From contig VXAA01004383.1 in assembly GCA_013399115.1 (NCBI GenBank), forward strand, positions 290,478 through 354,477: 64,000 bases of DNA. Direction: 5' to 3'. The stretch is from Anseranas semipalmata. Its lineage: Eukaryota > Chordata > Aves > Anseriformes > Anseranatidae. This document shows positions 12,421 to 26,900 of the stretch, in pieces (position 1 is the stretch's first letter; each line of letters begins with the position of its first letter). Made by a program: the position numbers and the translations under genes. The notes under the pieces were generated by a model. The model made no database searches. It saw nothing but the letters and a program-made list of their open reading frames with translations, and was not told the DNA's origin.

Positions 12421-15400
12421 GCAAGTTTTGTGGCAAGAGAAAATCTCGGGTAAAGCCTGGGAGATGCTGTGATGGTCCTACTCGTGCTGTAGAGCTGTGC
12501 CTAAATCACTTTGTGTCAAGGTGCCCCTGGGCACGGTCCCGTTTGCTGTCACTGTGCTTTCCTTATAATTCCTAATGTTTGGCTGTCTGACAAGCACCGA
12601 GTTGATATTTGCATGAAAGCAAGCCCAGCATTTTGGTCTTGAAGGGGGAACTCCGAGACTATTTTTCCCCACTTCACATCTACCTACGCTTAGAGTGGTT
12701 CCCCCTCCTGCCTGCAGTCTCGTAAGGCACTTCATTTTTTCAGTCAACTGTTGTCTTCGCTGCGGTGGGTATCCTGCCATTAACAGACTCGCTCACCTCC
12801 TGCCCCACACCTTCACGGACACGCTCCGCGTGAGTGCCCTTGTCAGGGGGAAGTGCCCAGGAAATAAGCCCAAACCACGAGTACGTCCCCACGCACCAGC
12901 TGTCCTGTTTTCAGGTGCTGCGTCAGCAAACTCTGCTGGTCACACTCTCCAGCAAACGCCATTCCCAAAAGCGGAGGAGGCCAGCGTCAGAAATGAAGCA
13001 GGGCCGCTGAGGAGCCAGGGAAAAGCTGCCAAGGCGCGGACACCTCTCGCAGCTGCCTGCCTCGGGGTTTTCCTGGTGCCCAGAGGCAGCGCCAAGTTCG
13101 GCACAGAGCTCCTGGTGGCTCTGGGGAGAGCTTTGGCCTGAGGCAGAGCTATGCGATGTAGCCGCTGAGTTTCCCAACAGAGCCAGGGATTTCAAAATGT
13201 TTTTACTGAGGACACCAGCTGGAATTTCACTTGACTTTATCCAAAAGACTCAGAGGACTCCAGCTCTCTCCTTCCTTTACACATGGTGTGAGTTGCGTCC
13301 TATAAATTCAGAGGCTCATATGAGATCTCAGTCTTTGTTAAGTTGTGGTGGAAAAAGACGGAAATCCCTCTGAAACCTGTGATCTTCCAAAGGCAAAGGA
13401 ACTGCTCTAAAACAAACTAGCATCTCCTTCCTCCTGTGGCTGTAATCCAGAAAGCAGCTTACATGAATGGGGTATCTGGCCCCCAGCTAAGCTAAGCCAA
13501 AGATGCTCAGATATGACTGTGACAATATAACATAAAACAGGGACAATTTTGTACTGCAGAGACTGCCTGGACAGCCATAGATGTCTGCAGCCGCGTGCCC
13601 AGACGCACCAGCCTTCCCAGTGCAAGTAACGACTCGGGCTGTGTTATCCCCTTTCAAAGCCCACTGTGGTGTCTCACGATGCCCTCTGCTATCGTATGTG
13701 CCGGGTCTCTCCTGGTGGCCAGGGACACCCCTGAGGAGCACAGGGCAAGGGAGAGCTGTTGGGCCATGCCAGGACAACGAGAAGGTCCCACTCACCGTAA
13801 CGTCAATAAACAGCGTCCCAGGGCTTGAACAACCAGCCCCAGCCCTGCTCGTGCACAGGCTGTAGCACAGCCCCTGCTTTCATGCTCCAGACACAAAGCC
13901 TCGCGGTTGTGAAGCCAGTTGCGCTTTCTACCCGAGGGGGTTCTGTGGCAAACACGGTCACCGTAGGCAAGAAAACAGATGCATTCACACATGCAGAAGC
14001 GTTTGGTTTTATAACAGAAGTTCAACAGCTAAAAAAGACTTGCATTTTCTCATATGGGTAACATGATTATAATATATATTAAGGAATTAGGACTCAAGTT
14101 TATGAATCCTTATTAGCACCAGTCCTCCTTAATGTACTACTTCAAATAAGAGTATTTGTATAATTCACAAGTCTGCAAGTACATGTCTAGTCAAACTTTC
14201 TCATGGATTTTTATTTACTTGTCTTCAAAACACCATACACACATGATGGGATATAAAATAATTTTGGGAATACCAGAGAATAGCATATGTTTTCCACATA
14301 GCAGAAGGTGCTGAGTATAATTTATCACTATCAGAGACCTACCTAAGCCTAAAAATGAAGCTTACGCTGCACCACTAATTGTGTTTATAAGAACTTAAAG
14401 CGAAAACAACAAATAATTTGTAACTCAAACCAAAAAAGCCTGTTTTGAGTATTTCTAGAGGTGGACACTAGGTGGCAGAACAAATATACGTTCTCTAATA
14501 ATTCACAAAGACGCATCCTTTTAGTGAGAAGGCAGGACCTGAGAAGCTAAAATTAAGTATATATTTAAAATAAACTGAAAGCTTACAGCTGTCCTATTTT
14601 TCCCGATCAGTTCCTGTAGAGCACAAGCCCTGCTAAGATTGGGTTTAAACCTTTTATGTTCTTTAACATGAGCATTACCTTCAATTTAGTGATTTAGTCA
14701 CAAACTTGTGTCTCTATGCACAAATGCCCACAGCTCCCCCTTTCCCATACAACACATTCTTAAAGTAGGACCCAGGAAAAGCCTACCCCATAATTTAATA
14801 GATGATAGAAGTTTTTATATGAGATAAGGACCTCAAATGAGCCCAAGTGATTTAGGAACATCAGTGTAACTGCCAATCAGTAGAATGCACTGCATGGGTA
14901 GATACAATTAAAAAATAAGACTCTAAATTGTTTGCTCATTATTTCTTTGCTCCTGCAAAGCAAAGTCTTCCAGAGGAAAAGTATACCTATTTAAATAGCT
15001 AGCAAACTAAGAGCTACCATGGATAAACGCTGAGCTGAAAATGCTGGGAAAAGGCCTGGAGAAAGGAAGTGGGAATGCTTTGCACCACGAGATGTCAGCA
15101 GGCGCCTGAGGCCTGGAGCCCGGCCCCAGCTGCAGGGAGCAGGAGGCAAGGTGCTGGGCCGGGGGCCCGGCCGTGCGGGGGCAGCTTGATGAACAAGGAA
15201 ACCATTAGGAAAAGGGGTTCCACTACGAAAATAACACACAGCAGAAGTTTATTAAAGCCGGCTGGAAGTTCAGCATGAGTGCTTCTGACGTGGTTATCTG
15301 CCTGCGGGACGCTGCGCGCGCTTTGCACGTGACAGAACTGCACGGAAGCGACCTTTGCATTTCAGTCCCATAAAAGGATCAGAGCTGCTCCTTGTGCTGG

Positions 15401-18400
15401 CTGGTCTGGAGAGCAGCGAGAGCTCAGACTGCAGCGGTGCAAGCTGGGATGGAAGTTGAAAGAGCCGAGCCCAACTCCAGGCTCCTGACCAATTTGCTGT
15501 ATGACCTTACACCGCTTCATCTTACTCGTTTTCCCTCACAGCCATGGCATCTCCTGTCTGTCATCTTCACCTTTAGGTGTGAGGTATACAAAGCAAGACC
15601 TACCTACCACCAGCCCTTTCTGTGAGGAGAGAACCCCCCCCACACACACTTCTAAAACAAGACTGTCAGCGCTTAACAACATTCCTGTGACATTGAAACA
15701 CCAAGGACTGTCTATACAAGTGCATCCTTCACCCATCTGGTTCCTGTTGCCAAGTACACAAAAGTTCATTTCAATGTAACCTGGGCTATTTCCAGATCCA
15801 CTTACATACAGTCAGTTTTGTCAGATATTTTTTCCTAAAGTCGTGACAGGAGAGGACCTTGAGAAAGAACTAAATGGAAGTGGTAGGACCCTTCTGGATT
15901 AAAAGGGACTCGTGAGCCTGCAGGAAAGTGCAGAGCTGTGGGAGAAGTGCCCAAAGATAGATGATATCCCATGAAACCTGCACGGTGCCAGGAGCCAAGG
16001 AGCAGTATCTGATGATGGGTTCAGGAGGTCATCTGGCCTGTTGTGATGGAGGAGCAGAGCCTACACAACAACAGCCCCTTTCTTTGGGAGGAGTAAACAT
16101 CAGAGTGAAAACAACAGTAGGAGAAAAGAGGATGAAGCCACATGTCACTGGTCTGCGAAATCCAGCAGGGGAGGCTGAGCCCCCCTCGCTGGGCGGCAGG
16201 AGCAACACCAGAGCCAGCCGCAGGCCTGTGGGAGGAGCTGGGAGAGCAGCCATCACCTCCGCCTGGCCAGCGCTCAGGGAGGCACCGACTGGCTCCAGGA
16301 GAAGTCACAGGCAAGCCTCTTCTGCTACACTCTGCAAACAGGCCTCTCAAGGGGACAATGAGTCAGGTAAAGAGAGGTAGAATTGGTAGGAAATAATACT
16401 CCTCAAAGACAACCTTCCTCAGAACTGGAGAAGAAGCTGCTTTCATGTTTGTAGGCAATTTACCTTGGCTTGTGATGACTGCAAACCGCAAAATAACTAA
16501 GGTTTGCTCACCTGCAAAGGCACCATGAGATATGCCCACCCATCCGTCCTGACACACGGTGCCATGGCTGCCAAAGAACGTACGCACCAGGCCTTCCGAG
16601 CGCAGCAGTACCAGACCTCTCCCCCCTCACAGGCAGAGTGCTGTTTTCTAATTTGGAGGCACAAGTAGACAAACCTACCTAAGAAACCAACAGATTCTTC
16701 TTCCTGCATGGATGTGGTTTACCCCAGGATGCCAGCTAGACATGAAAAGGACCAAACCATGGGATGGACGTGGGCAATGGCTCAAAAGAACGGTACAGCC
16801 TAAGAATGGATAAATAAAGACAGGGAAGAAACAGATGGGGTTGAAGCAGCCGTAACAGCGAAATGGATGTGTAAACAGCATACAAGGGGAACAGAGTGGT
16901 CACCGTAAGCATTCCTTTATGTTACAGAATATATCTAACCGTGATTCTAACAGTTGCAAATGCTGGTAGTTCACACATCCAGGATTGTGCCTACCAATAC
17001 GTGAGTGAAGGTAACGTGAATGGGAAATAGGGTGGTACGGGAATGAAGAGCTTGTTGTTGATTTGTGGCAGCACAGCTGGGAGCCTGCAAACCCTGCTCA
17101 ATGCAGGACCTGTTGGTTCTCAGCAGCTCAGAAAATCAAGTTCCCCTTATTTATTACCCAAGAAGATAGATGCTTTGGGGACCTTGTGGTCATTTAAAAT
17201 TCAGTTCCTACAGTCCAAGTCTCTTTTATGGCTGAGTCACTCAGTTTCAAAGTGTTGTTTCCAACTTCTTGCAGGGCTGTCTTCCTGTCCCATGTCCTCC
17301 CCAAGTCCCACCCTACTCACATGCGTACCCTCTGTCCTGCAGCTCATCCTGCTCTTCCTCCATGCTCTCCCACTCCTTGCTAGTCTTCCCCCCTTTGTCT
17401 CTACCTCACTTCCTTCCATTTTGCCGCTGTACTGCCTTCGCCCTTCCCAACTAACCCTTTACTGTCACGCTTCAGACTTTCTGAAGTTCTGAAAAGTTCC
17501 CTTTCCAAAAGGGGAGGTGGTAAACCAAACTCCTATCCCACAGTCTTCTGGTAAAAATCCTGTCCTCCCCCTTCCACTTCATCTCCTCCCTCTACCATCT
17601 TCCTTTTGTTTGCCTTGGCTACTCCTCTGTCTGCTCTTAAATTACAAACTATTTGAGGGCAGTGCCAGAATCTGGTCCATATAATTCCGTAAGACACCAA
17701 ATATATGTTACAGAATGTCTTTTTTTTTTTCTTCTTCTTCTGATTTTGGATAAACTCACTGAAAATCCAAGTAAGGACTACATAGACAGACATACATGTC
17801 CTGTCAACAGGAAGTTTCTCTTACATAACTTCGCTAGCAGTTCTGGAAAGCTAAATGTGGTTGGGTTTATTTTCCTCACTGCAAATTAATAGCCAGGACA
17901 AAAGTCAACCCATAGAGAAAAATCACTTCTGAGAAAGGAGATTTTAGAACGGCAGATGATTTTTAGCACGCAGAGCTGTCCTCGTGAAACATCTGCTATG
18001 ACGTAGTCCTGTTTTGGCCGTAGACCAAGCATATCAATAGCTCCACAGAGTAATGGGATAAGAAATGGGAAAATTGCCATTGCTTGTTTAGCAGCCTGTT
18101 TTGCTGATAAATGTCTGTCACTTTTCAAATAGCTACAGTGTAATTGTTTTTTGGGGAAAATATTTCCTTGAGCAGGAGGTTTGCAGGCCATTAGCTACTT
18201 CCCATCTGTGCTGATGTTCTAATACACCACACATACACTTTGCTCCCTCTTAGAAATTATTCAGAGCTTTTGATTACAAACAGACAGCCTGAAGAAGTTT
18301 AGAAAACGTCTGCCATTAAAAAGTTTTTTCTAGGCTTACAGAAAATTTAGGTTTCAGAATCATTAGAATCAAAACATACTTTTTGAAGGAACCCTACTTA

Positions 18401-19164
18401 AAAGTCTGCTAGAAAAAAAATACTTTTTATACATCTGTAATTTTAAAATAATGAATTACATGTACAAAAGCAATAGTTATATGACTAAAGCAGTGGCCCC
18501 TGTGTGCTCATTCCATGGCTACAGAGGCAGGCTCTAGAATGTCGCTCATCTCATCCCTTTTCAAACTGTGCCATGAAAATGTTCAACTTCTGCCTGATAG
18601 CTGCCAGGACAGACAACACATAGACCTCTACTTAATATCATACAATACCTCTAATAACTATAGGCTTTCACTTCACACACATACTCCTAACATGCAATTA
18701 CTTGCAGTAAATTTAGCTGCGCCAAAAGACCCAGCACTATTCTCTTACCTGCTTCAGCTGAAATACTAGATGCCTAAATTCCTAAAACAAACAAACAAAA
18801 AAAAACCACATTCTTTATTAATAGGTATCCTTCTCCTTTCTTTCCCCTCCTCCCAACAGGAAAAAAAAAAAAAAAACAGAGGAAAAAACAAGGGGAAAAA
18901 AATGTGGGTACCGTTGCAGATTTACTCCGGTGAAAAACTTGTTTTGTCCCAATTCCTTGCTTTTTTTTTTTTTTTTTGAAATTCAAGAGGACCACATGAA
19001 GTTTCAAACCTAGCTACTTTTTAGACTTTACAGAATAAAACTAGTGAGAAAGAGAAAAGTCATTTGCGATTAGAAAGTGCATCAGTGGGAAACTCTCACC
19101 TTTATTTACTACTAGGACTGACAGGCAGCAGAACCAACATACAGGCAGTGACGGCTTTTCAGAA

Positions 19165-19170
19165 TTTATT
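19165..19170 (-). terminator. TSNAX: Candidate TSNAX polyadenylation signal
   Basis: TTTATT on the plus strand reads AATAAA on the minus strand, about 1.44 kb past the TSNAX stop. The following 40 bases on the minus strand include a T/G-rich stretch (TGTATGTTGGTTCTG) suited to a downstream element. A second AATAAA lies 60 bases further on (19101-19106). I cannot tell which is used. Confidence 0.35.
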
Positions 19171-20611
19171 GTAAAAAAAAAAAAAAGAAAAAAGTAATAA
19201 ACAATAGAAAAAACCACTTTTTTAAACCCACCACATATTGCTTTATGTGGAAACAATGGAAAACTGCGACAGAAATGTATTTACCCACTCCTGTCCATAT
19301 ATCAGATGATCCAAGCTACCCAGGACACACTCATGGGAAAAATATTGGCAGTATCACAGCATATGGAAGTGGAAATAAAAAACATGCAGCATTTTCAATT
19401 GCAGTTGGGAGGCCTATTTCCTGGAGTCCAAAGATCATGTTGTTTTATCTGTTTTCCTTTAGCATAATGTACATTATCAGACTTCCATAACTTCAGACAC
19501 CGGCAGAAAGCCCTGATTTTTTGCCAATAGTGACATACCCACCTCAAAGATAAATGTGGAAGTCAGAATGTCTGCCTTATTTCTGTTTGCAATTTCCTTT
19601 CCATAGGAACATGCACATGATATAGTTCCTGCTAACAGATATTTAAAGCTTGGCTAGCCCCTGTTGACTTATACCAGTTCAACCCCACTGGAGGTCCTCA
19701 GGACAGCACAAAAAACAGAGAACAGACTTCCAACACCACACTTGTTTTGGCCAAGAACTGCTTGCCCTAACACCAAATTATGCACGTTAAGCATACTTGG
19801 CAGGTCCTTTGCTTTTGTCTACAAACAAAGATGGCAGATTCTGCATTAAAAGGTGTTACAGAAAATGTAAACCAGTAAATTCCACAATTTTTAATGGATT
19901 TTCTAGCTCATATCAAAACATCCAAAGAACCTGTATAACTTAAACAGAGCTCAATTTAAACAGAGCCCCAAAATAATGAGCACACAGTAATATTCACCCA
20001 GTGTAATTAGCTTCATTACCAACCGGTGAAAAGTTGACTTGGCTTCAGTTTCATGCTTAAAAGCATTAATCAGAGAAAATTTAGGTTACATGGCACCTTT
20101 GAGACCACCTCAGCTTCAAGTCAAGGGATGAACTTACACATATATAGGTGCATTGTTTTAGATTTGACATGAGGATAGAAACCAAATACTCAGAAAACGG
20201 GGCTCAGCAGAAACCTACGGATAATGCCGAATAACCAGTCCCTAACCATTTTTTTCACTGCTGTGGTTGCTGAAAACTGATAGCAGTGACCGCACCAGTT
20301 TGAGGTGGCTCGCACAACTGATGGTCACTGGTGCAGAGCGCAGTGGAACATTTGGTCGTTCTGAAAGGAGATACAATGGAGCAGTACAGGAAATTCCATG
20401 CTGAGAGGACAAAGTCAAACATTTGTTCTCTTGCACATCATAAAAAGTATTTTTGGTTACAAATTACCATTGCAAACAATCTTCTCATAGATAAAACTAA
20501 AAATGTCTCTAACTAAAAAGCTTCAAGAGAGTCCAAACCCCACAAACCATAACTAATAAGCTTTCTCTATGTAAGTCCTCTCCCCTTCTGGGCTATGACA
20601 GTCTCCTTATT
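19165..20611 (-). other. TSNAX: Probable TSNAX 3' UTR
   Basis: Sequence directly after the TSNAX stop on the minus strand, with no competing gene signal. The bounds are inferred: the end is set at the first strong AATAAA downstream. A weaker ATTAAA (plus-strand TTTAAT at 19890-19895) could give a shorter form, and further AATAAA motifs at 19101-19106 and 18814-18819 could give longer ones. Confidence 0.4.
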
Positions 20612-20986
20612 TTAAGAAAGACCCTCCTCTTGGTCAATCAGTTCTGTTTTGGAGGAGAACACATCAGCCAGCATGTGCTTTGGGATTTCAGATCCCCGTA
20701 CTTTTAATGTGTAGCAGGCATTCTCTACTTTTGCCAGACTCTGTTTCAAGGTATACAGCTTCTTAGATACTTCATAAGGTCCAGTGTTGCCAATGAAAGT
20801 AAAGCCATCATAGATCTGACGTAAGAACTGGCTCAGTTCAAAGGGTGTGTCGATGTCACCATTTCCAACACTGCTGATGCACAGCCGCATCAGCTCTCCA
20901 GTTAGATCAGCCACTCCCAGGAGGTAATCTACAGGTGTTACCTTCAGGCTCCAAGTGTGTGGTTGTTTATCCTGGGAATTGGAGCT
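20612..20986 (-). CDS. TSNAX: TSNAX exon 6, terminal coding exon
   Basis: 375 nt including the TAA stop at 20612-20614. The acceptor is tgttctgtcctcag before AGCTCC. It encodes 124 residues: a short Ser/Asn/Gln linker, then [20 protein letters not shown], the [12 protein letters not shown] segment, [20 protein letters not shown], the [18 protein letters not shown] segment, and the C-terminal IDQEEGLS. D193 and E197 in ADLTGE complete the acidic active site. The linker after the exon 5 junction is one residue shorter than in human, which offsets the extra residue in exon 2. Confidence 0.97.
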   Translation of the reverse strand, partial: SSNSQDKQPHTWSLKVTPVDYLLGVADLTGELMRLCISSVGNGDIDTPFELSQFLRQIYDGFTFIGNTGPYEVSKKLYTLKQSLAKVENACYTLKVRGSEIPKHMLADVFSSKTELIDQEEGLS

Positions 20987-23900
20987 CTGAGGACAGAACA
21001 GAACAAAGTCCAGTACAGAGAATTATGGAAAAAGCAGTCTAAAATGGTTCAAATACCCACTAGCCTATCTAATATAACTGTAAAGCAATGGTAATTACAA
21101 ACGTTCTGGAGAATAAAATCGCATGGCCGTTCCACACAGTCTGATTTCGGAAGTACTATTTACTAATCTCCCTCCAGCGTGCTGCAAGGTATGAACGCAT
21201 CCTTTCCACTTGAGATGCAATTTCCATTCTGACAAGCATGATAAACATACCATGCTCCTACCGCCTTTATTTGCAGAGTAAAGGCATCTTTGTACCAACG
21301 TTTATTTGCATTTGCCTTTTTTTTTTTTTTTTTGCTCACAGATCTCAGCCTAATAGATTTAAATTTTCATTGAATGGTCTGTCCAAAGCTACCAAAGCAA
21401 TCAAGAATCAAGAGAGTCTGCATTACAAAAACAAATCATATTTTGTAATAGCATCTTGAATTTCAAAACATCTTCTAGGAGAAGCTGACAGGTATAAGTT
21501 CTTTCAGATCTATTTTATAACAACCGAATTCATTAAAATATCTAAATAAATATTTCATGACGAAAAGTCATCACAAAGTGACAAGTTTGCTCTCCAAGTT
21601 TCCAATACTTTCTACTTCCAAAATACTGGTGATGGGAGACAACACAGGGTTGTTTCTATTCCCTTCTTCCTAAAATGTAACATCCACCCGAATTCACCAA
21701 TCTGGTCTGAGGTGTGTGTGCGGAGGTTAAAAACTTCACAATTTGTGAAAACAAGTGTACCACTACTGGTAAGAACAAGTGAACTCAAGCTAAAAAACTT
21801 GGCTTATTTGTAAATATCTTACTAAGAGAATGAAGAAGGAAAAAAAGCGCCGTGCAACAGAATCTCTTCAACAGAAGCACACTCTAAAGCAGTATTGCTC
21901 TGCATTACTGTGCATTGGTTGTGCACTGCAAGTGCATTTCTGTACATTACTCCAAAATCAACTTTTGTCCCCTCAACAATCAAGCTGTACCCAGTTTACT
22001 GTTGTCGGTGGCAGTAGTTTGTCCCTATGCAAAAAAAATCTATTTAGGGCAGGGTAGAGGTATGGGCAAGTCAAGAAACAGCAGATTCGGTATGAGGGCT
22101 AAGGTTTGATGGTACACACACGTTTGTCCTCTGAGGGGAAGCATCAAGCTCAACTCCAGGGAAGTTAAAAAAGACCAAGCTAAGACACAGACAATGAACG
22201 TTAACAGAAGCTATTTAGCTTTATTCTGTTCAAGTGCCTCCCCTGATGAGTTTAGTACAAGGTAGTAAGATTTCATTCTGCCTCAAAATCATTAGTATCC
22301 TCCAACTTTTGCTGCACCACTATACACTAGTAGGCCTTACAGACACAATCACAGCCATTAACAATCCCTCCTCTATATTTGTTTCCTAGTATTTTGCTAT
22401 CCTGGTTCCTTCTCCCTACCAGAAAGTGTTCAGTTTGCCCTAAATAAAGGGGATGTGAAATGAATAACCTTGTATCCCACTGATTTAGTTTACTACTCGC
22501 CAGAATAAAAAACATGTTTTGAATACGCCAGTCAAAGCCCACATATGTATCCGATACCATTCCACTAACTGGCCTTATTTAATCAGATGCCAAAAATGTG
22601 ACTAAGCCTAGTCATCGCTCTACCATCCCAGAAAGATATTTGTCACACGAGAAGAGAAAAACTCTTACCGTGTTTGTTGTTTCTTCTCTGTCTTCCGCTG
22701 TAAATATTAGTTGTTTATTGATTTCTTCAACACTAATTAAAGATCGCGTTTTGATAAAATACTGAAATGAAGCTGCCTCAACATACTCTTGAAGTCCTGC
22801 AAAAACAGCAGAATTAAGCTAACAATTCAAACTTTACAGCATTGATACATGCTTACATTTTTTTTAGAAGTCTTTTAAGTAAGACTATTTTAAGGTTACT
22901 AGCAGAAAGTGAAAACATACTCCAGAGATAACACTGAATCATTATTTAACACAGCACACTTTTGAAGTACAAACACCAGACCAAAAGCAAAGCAGATAAA
23001 CATCTTCAAGTTTTTACTCCAAGTGAATTTTTCATCCAGATCCTTCTGTAATATCACTACAAAGCATCACTGACTCTCAGAAACACACTGAACAGCAACT
23101 CTCCATAATGAAGCTTTTAAAATATAGCATTTGTATGATGGAGAGTGCAGATTACTGTTTCACGAGGTCATAGACACAGGACACAATGCAGAGAAAAAAA
23201 CTGCAGATAAGTCAAAAGCAAGGCAGCTGATCTACAAAAAAATACACGAAGAAAACTTTCCTTTAGTTCATGTTATTAGCAACAGTAAATACTTGTTTAA
23301 AACTTAATTTCCCAGTTCTTTAATTTGTAGGAATTAGTGAACAGGCTCCTTAAAACATGAAGGTTAGCTGAAATTCATGTTCAGGACAAAACATACGTTG
23401 TTACAGACCAAAAAAAGAAAAAAGAAAAAGAAAAAAATCAATGAGACAAGGCTGTGATGTTCAGCAAGATGAATATACTGAATAACAGCTCTGTCCAAAA
23501 GAACTTACGCTCTGAAAATAAGGCATGCAAGAGGAACAAAAGGTGTGCTGGCAAGGACACAAGATGGGATAACAAATATAGCTTGTACCAGATTTATATG
23601 CCATTTGCAGCCACCTGTCACAATTGCCTCTCACTACCTACTTGGCAGATGGTGATTTTCTGTATGCATTACAGCAAAGGTGAGATCTAAAAAAGAGCTT
23701 GAATGTTCAGACAGGGATTTCACAGGTTCTGTCAATTTTTCCTTATGTGCAGAGGGCAGATTTGGGGGAAGCATGTGGGAAAAGTTCATAAGCAGAAAAC
23801 TGATGTTGGCACTACTAGTGGAAAAAAAAACACAGAAATGAAGCTGGAGCAAACAGCCATGGCAGGACTAAGCTACAAAGTTTTGAAGACAAAAACAATA

Positions 23901-26900
23901 CATGTGTATCTGGCCTAGGGACAGAGAGAGAGCCAAAAGAGGAAGTTAAAGGAACAGACTGTAACGTGTCGGGTCTTAGCAGAAGAACAATTTGAACAAT
24001 TTTAAGGGGTTTCGCTTTGAGAGAAGAAAAGAGGTGATACTGCTGCATGAGGGCCAGGATTAGACAATAGCTTTGTCAGTATGCAAAGTGAGAAAATTTG
24101 GAGGTACCCAAGAGTACCAGAAGTAAAATCCTGGTTCCATTAGAATAATCCTAAAAAGCCCAACTGACCTCTACAAGGCCAGGATCTCAGCCTATGGAGA
24201 TATGCAGGAAGCAGAAAATTTAGACTTCATCTGGATCAAAGAGAAAGTCTAAATCAAAAAAGAAGGGAACACAGATTTGAATAACAGAGGAAAGAGGAAA
24301 CACCCCCAGAAAAACTGGAGAAGACCTCAAGGGAAAATGTGATTGTAGGCCTTTCATGTTACAATCACAGAATTATGCTGAATGACCTGCATTTTTTCCT
24401 TTTAAATATGTATTTGCAAGGTGAGTGGATGCAATTCAGAAGGGCAATTCAGTATGCAGCCTTTATGCTTCTATACAGGAGCAGTGAGAAAAGCAGAATA
24501 AACAATCAGAGCCACACTCAACGCTGCTGTACACAAATGAGAACATACTACTGCAACCATTTCTTGCACACAGGGAGCTGTAAGGCCAAGTAAATGCAGT
24601 AATTTAATCAACTGAATTCAGGTAAAGCATTCTGGGCACAAGTCATTGAAGAATGAAGGAGAAAAGCTACTCAGGATTTTCTAAGATCAGTAACTTCAGA
24701 AGCTGCAGAGAGGTACATTTCATCACACATTCTTCTCCTGACCTACCCTGCTGATATATCACGACCACTAATTCATTATGACACTTTGGCTTTTTCTGTG
24801 GATAAGCTATAAGCTACTAGATACCGCAGCACTTAACATGACAACATCTGTGAGAATCTCCCTGCTATCTGTGGAGAAGACTATCACATATGAAGAATCA
24901 ACTTGGCATTTACCCAAGTTCTCAGATCAAATCAGCTCTCAAACTTTCCAATATATGGTTTTCTCGATCAATGTTAACTCCCACCTTCAACTCATTCCAC
25001 TTTGACTCCTCCACACACATTTTGTCCTTTTCCAGGATAAGTGTTTGGCTCCTCCTTTCATTTATTTATATATACATATATATATACATACACACATATA
25101 TATACACACATACACACACACACAAATATATATATACACACATACCAGCATTTTTTTGCCTCCTCCCTTCCCATCCAATTTGCCTTGATCCACTATTCTC
25201 CTCACTCATCCTGTTTAATGCCACCATACGAATGTTGCGCACACATTATGGTTTGTCATTTACTTTCACCTTTCACAATTAGGGGATCTACCTCCCAGTA
25301 CTTACAAGTAAGCCTTACAAAACCTTATTTGACATTGTTACCATTACAAACAGACTGGTTACAACTCCTCTGCAAAAATATTCACATTTTATGTCCTTCT
25401 TCCAGACATAGCTACGACATAACTTTTCAATGACCCAAGACCTTGAAATAAGGTGTTTTCATTTGCAGGTAGAAGGATGTTTAAACATGTTATGTTTTAG
25501 CTTAATGGAAGGACATCCGCTAATTTCAGCAAATAATCCCCAAGGTGAAAAACCCCATCCCATTTCACTACACCATCCAACAATACCTTCCCCTTATGTT
25601 CTTGTTTTGGAATTTTTCCAAAATTGGCTTATTTACAATTGAGTTGCCAGTAATAGAATAGTTTGTAAGACTACTTTTACGCAATTTGGTTTTTTTTCTA
25701 GTATACCCACCAAAAATCACACTTAAAAGTGTTGTATTATTTCCACTAGCATTTCTTAAAATTACAAATGTAACAGAACACTTAAATATTTTGATATTTT
25801 ATTACATTTACTCTATACAAATAGCTTGTACTAGTGATAAGCTAGTCAAACAGTTTATCTTCCTTCCATATTTTGAAAATATATTTTCTACATAAGAACT
25901 GGAAATTTACACTGAGGTATCTTCTGAGCACTTATCTATAAAGGAGATTTTGTGCCTGAAAATTTGTGCAATTTTTTTCCCATCTGAATGATCTGATATT
26001 AAAGATATTTACTCTCATCTGCATATACAAACTCTGAGAAATAACAGTTAAGCAGTTTCTCTAAGAAACTTAGTATTGTACTAGCAAGAAATCAGGATTC
26101 TTTCAGAAACCCAAGTCATTGGAGCACTCAATCCAAGAGCCAAATGAACGTGTAAGGGGTAAAAGATAGTTCTATTTTAAAAATGGGTCCCTTAATTGAA
26201 GAAGTCAGGTGAGGGTAAATAGAACCTAATTCTACCTGAGATGTATATGCATGTATGCACTGAAATTTTAACTTAGAATGACAGATCAAACAAGAGGTGA
26301 GTTTCCTCCTAACATTTAATTTACTCAATTTTCTCATTTAAGCATCAGTCCAACAGTTAAAAATGGGTTAAAATAGATTTCATGCCTCTCAGTTCTTGAA
26401 GTTAGCAATACTAATGCTATCTGTTAGCTTCCTGACTGACCTTTGTCTCCATATTTCTTCTTAAGCTATTTTCCTTCTCTCCCTTCATCCTCTTGCTTTC
26501 CTCTTTCTCAGCATCTTTTTGCTCACACAGCAGTCTCTGCTGATGGTCAGGAAACAAGCAGATGACAGCCTGTGTTATCTTCCCCAGCTCCTCCACTAAA
26601 CCATGCAGAAATCACAGGCCAATAGCAGCCACCAAAAAGATAGTAGGAAAATATACACAGTCACAGCAATTTGCTTCCAGCATCACAATATGATGGGTGA
26701 CGTACATTATTTACAGGGCAAGTCACATGAAACTACCCAATTGCAAATTCATTACGAAATCAAAACAACACAGCCACAGCTCTACCTTATCATGTTTATG
26801 CTGCTAAGTTACCCTCTCCTAAAAAGGAAAGAAAAAAAGGAAAAACAAGGAGTCATATTCTTGTGGAAATCCCAAACTGAGAAAAAAACAATGTTAAACT

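Larger units (their letters stand above)
1..18800. other. Intergenic region on the 3' side of TSNAX
   Basis: Apart from the repeat relics and simple repeats listed separately, I see no exon I can support. Reading frames of 150-170 codons at 3516-3971, 7309-7809, 8205-8729 and 12695-13141 lack homology, codon bias or splice context. In mammals DISC1 follows TSNAX in the same direction, so its 5' exons would be expected on the minus strand here or further left. Confidence 0.6.

Noticed and set aside
15060..15350. Possible DISC1 first exon in a G+C-rich patch
   Set aside because: The minus-strand translation does not resemble the DISC1 N-terminus and no large second exon follows.
20612..20914. 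Taking the TSNAX last exon as a 100-residue protein with its own start
   Set aside because: The apparent start is a GTG that codes an internal Val. The frame continues upstream to a good splice acceptor at 20987 and joins exon 5 in phase.
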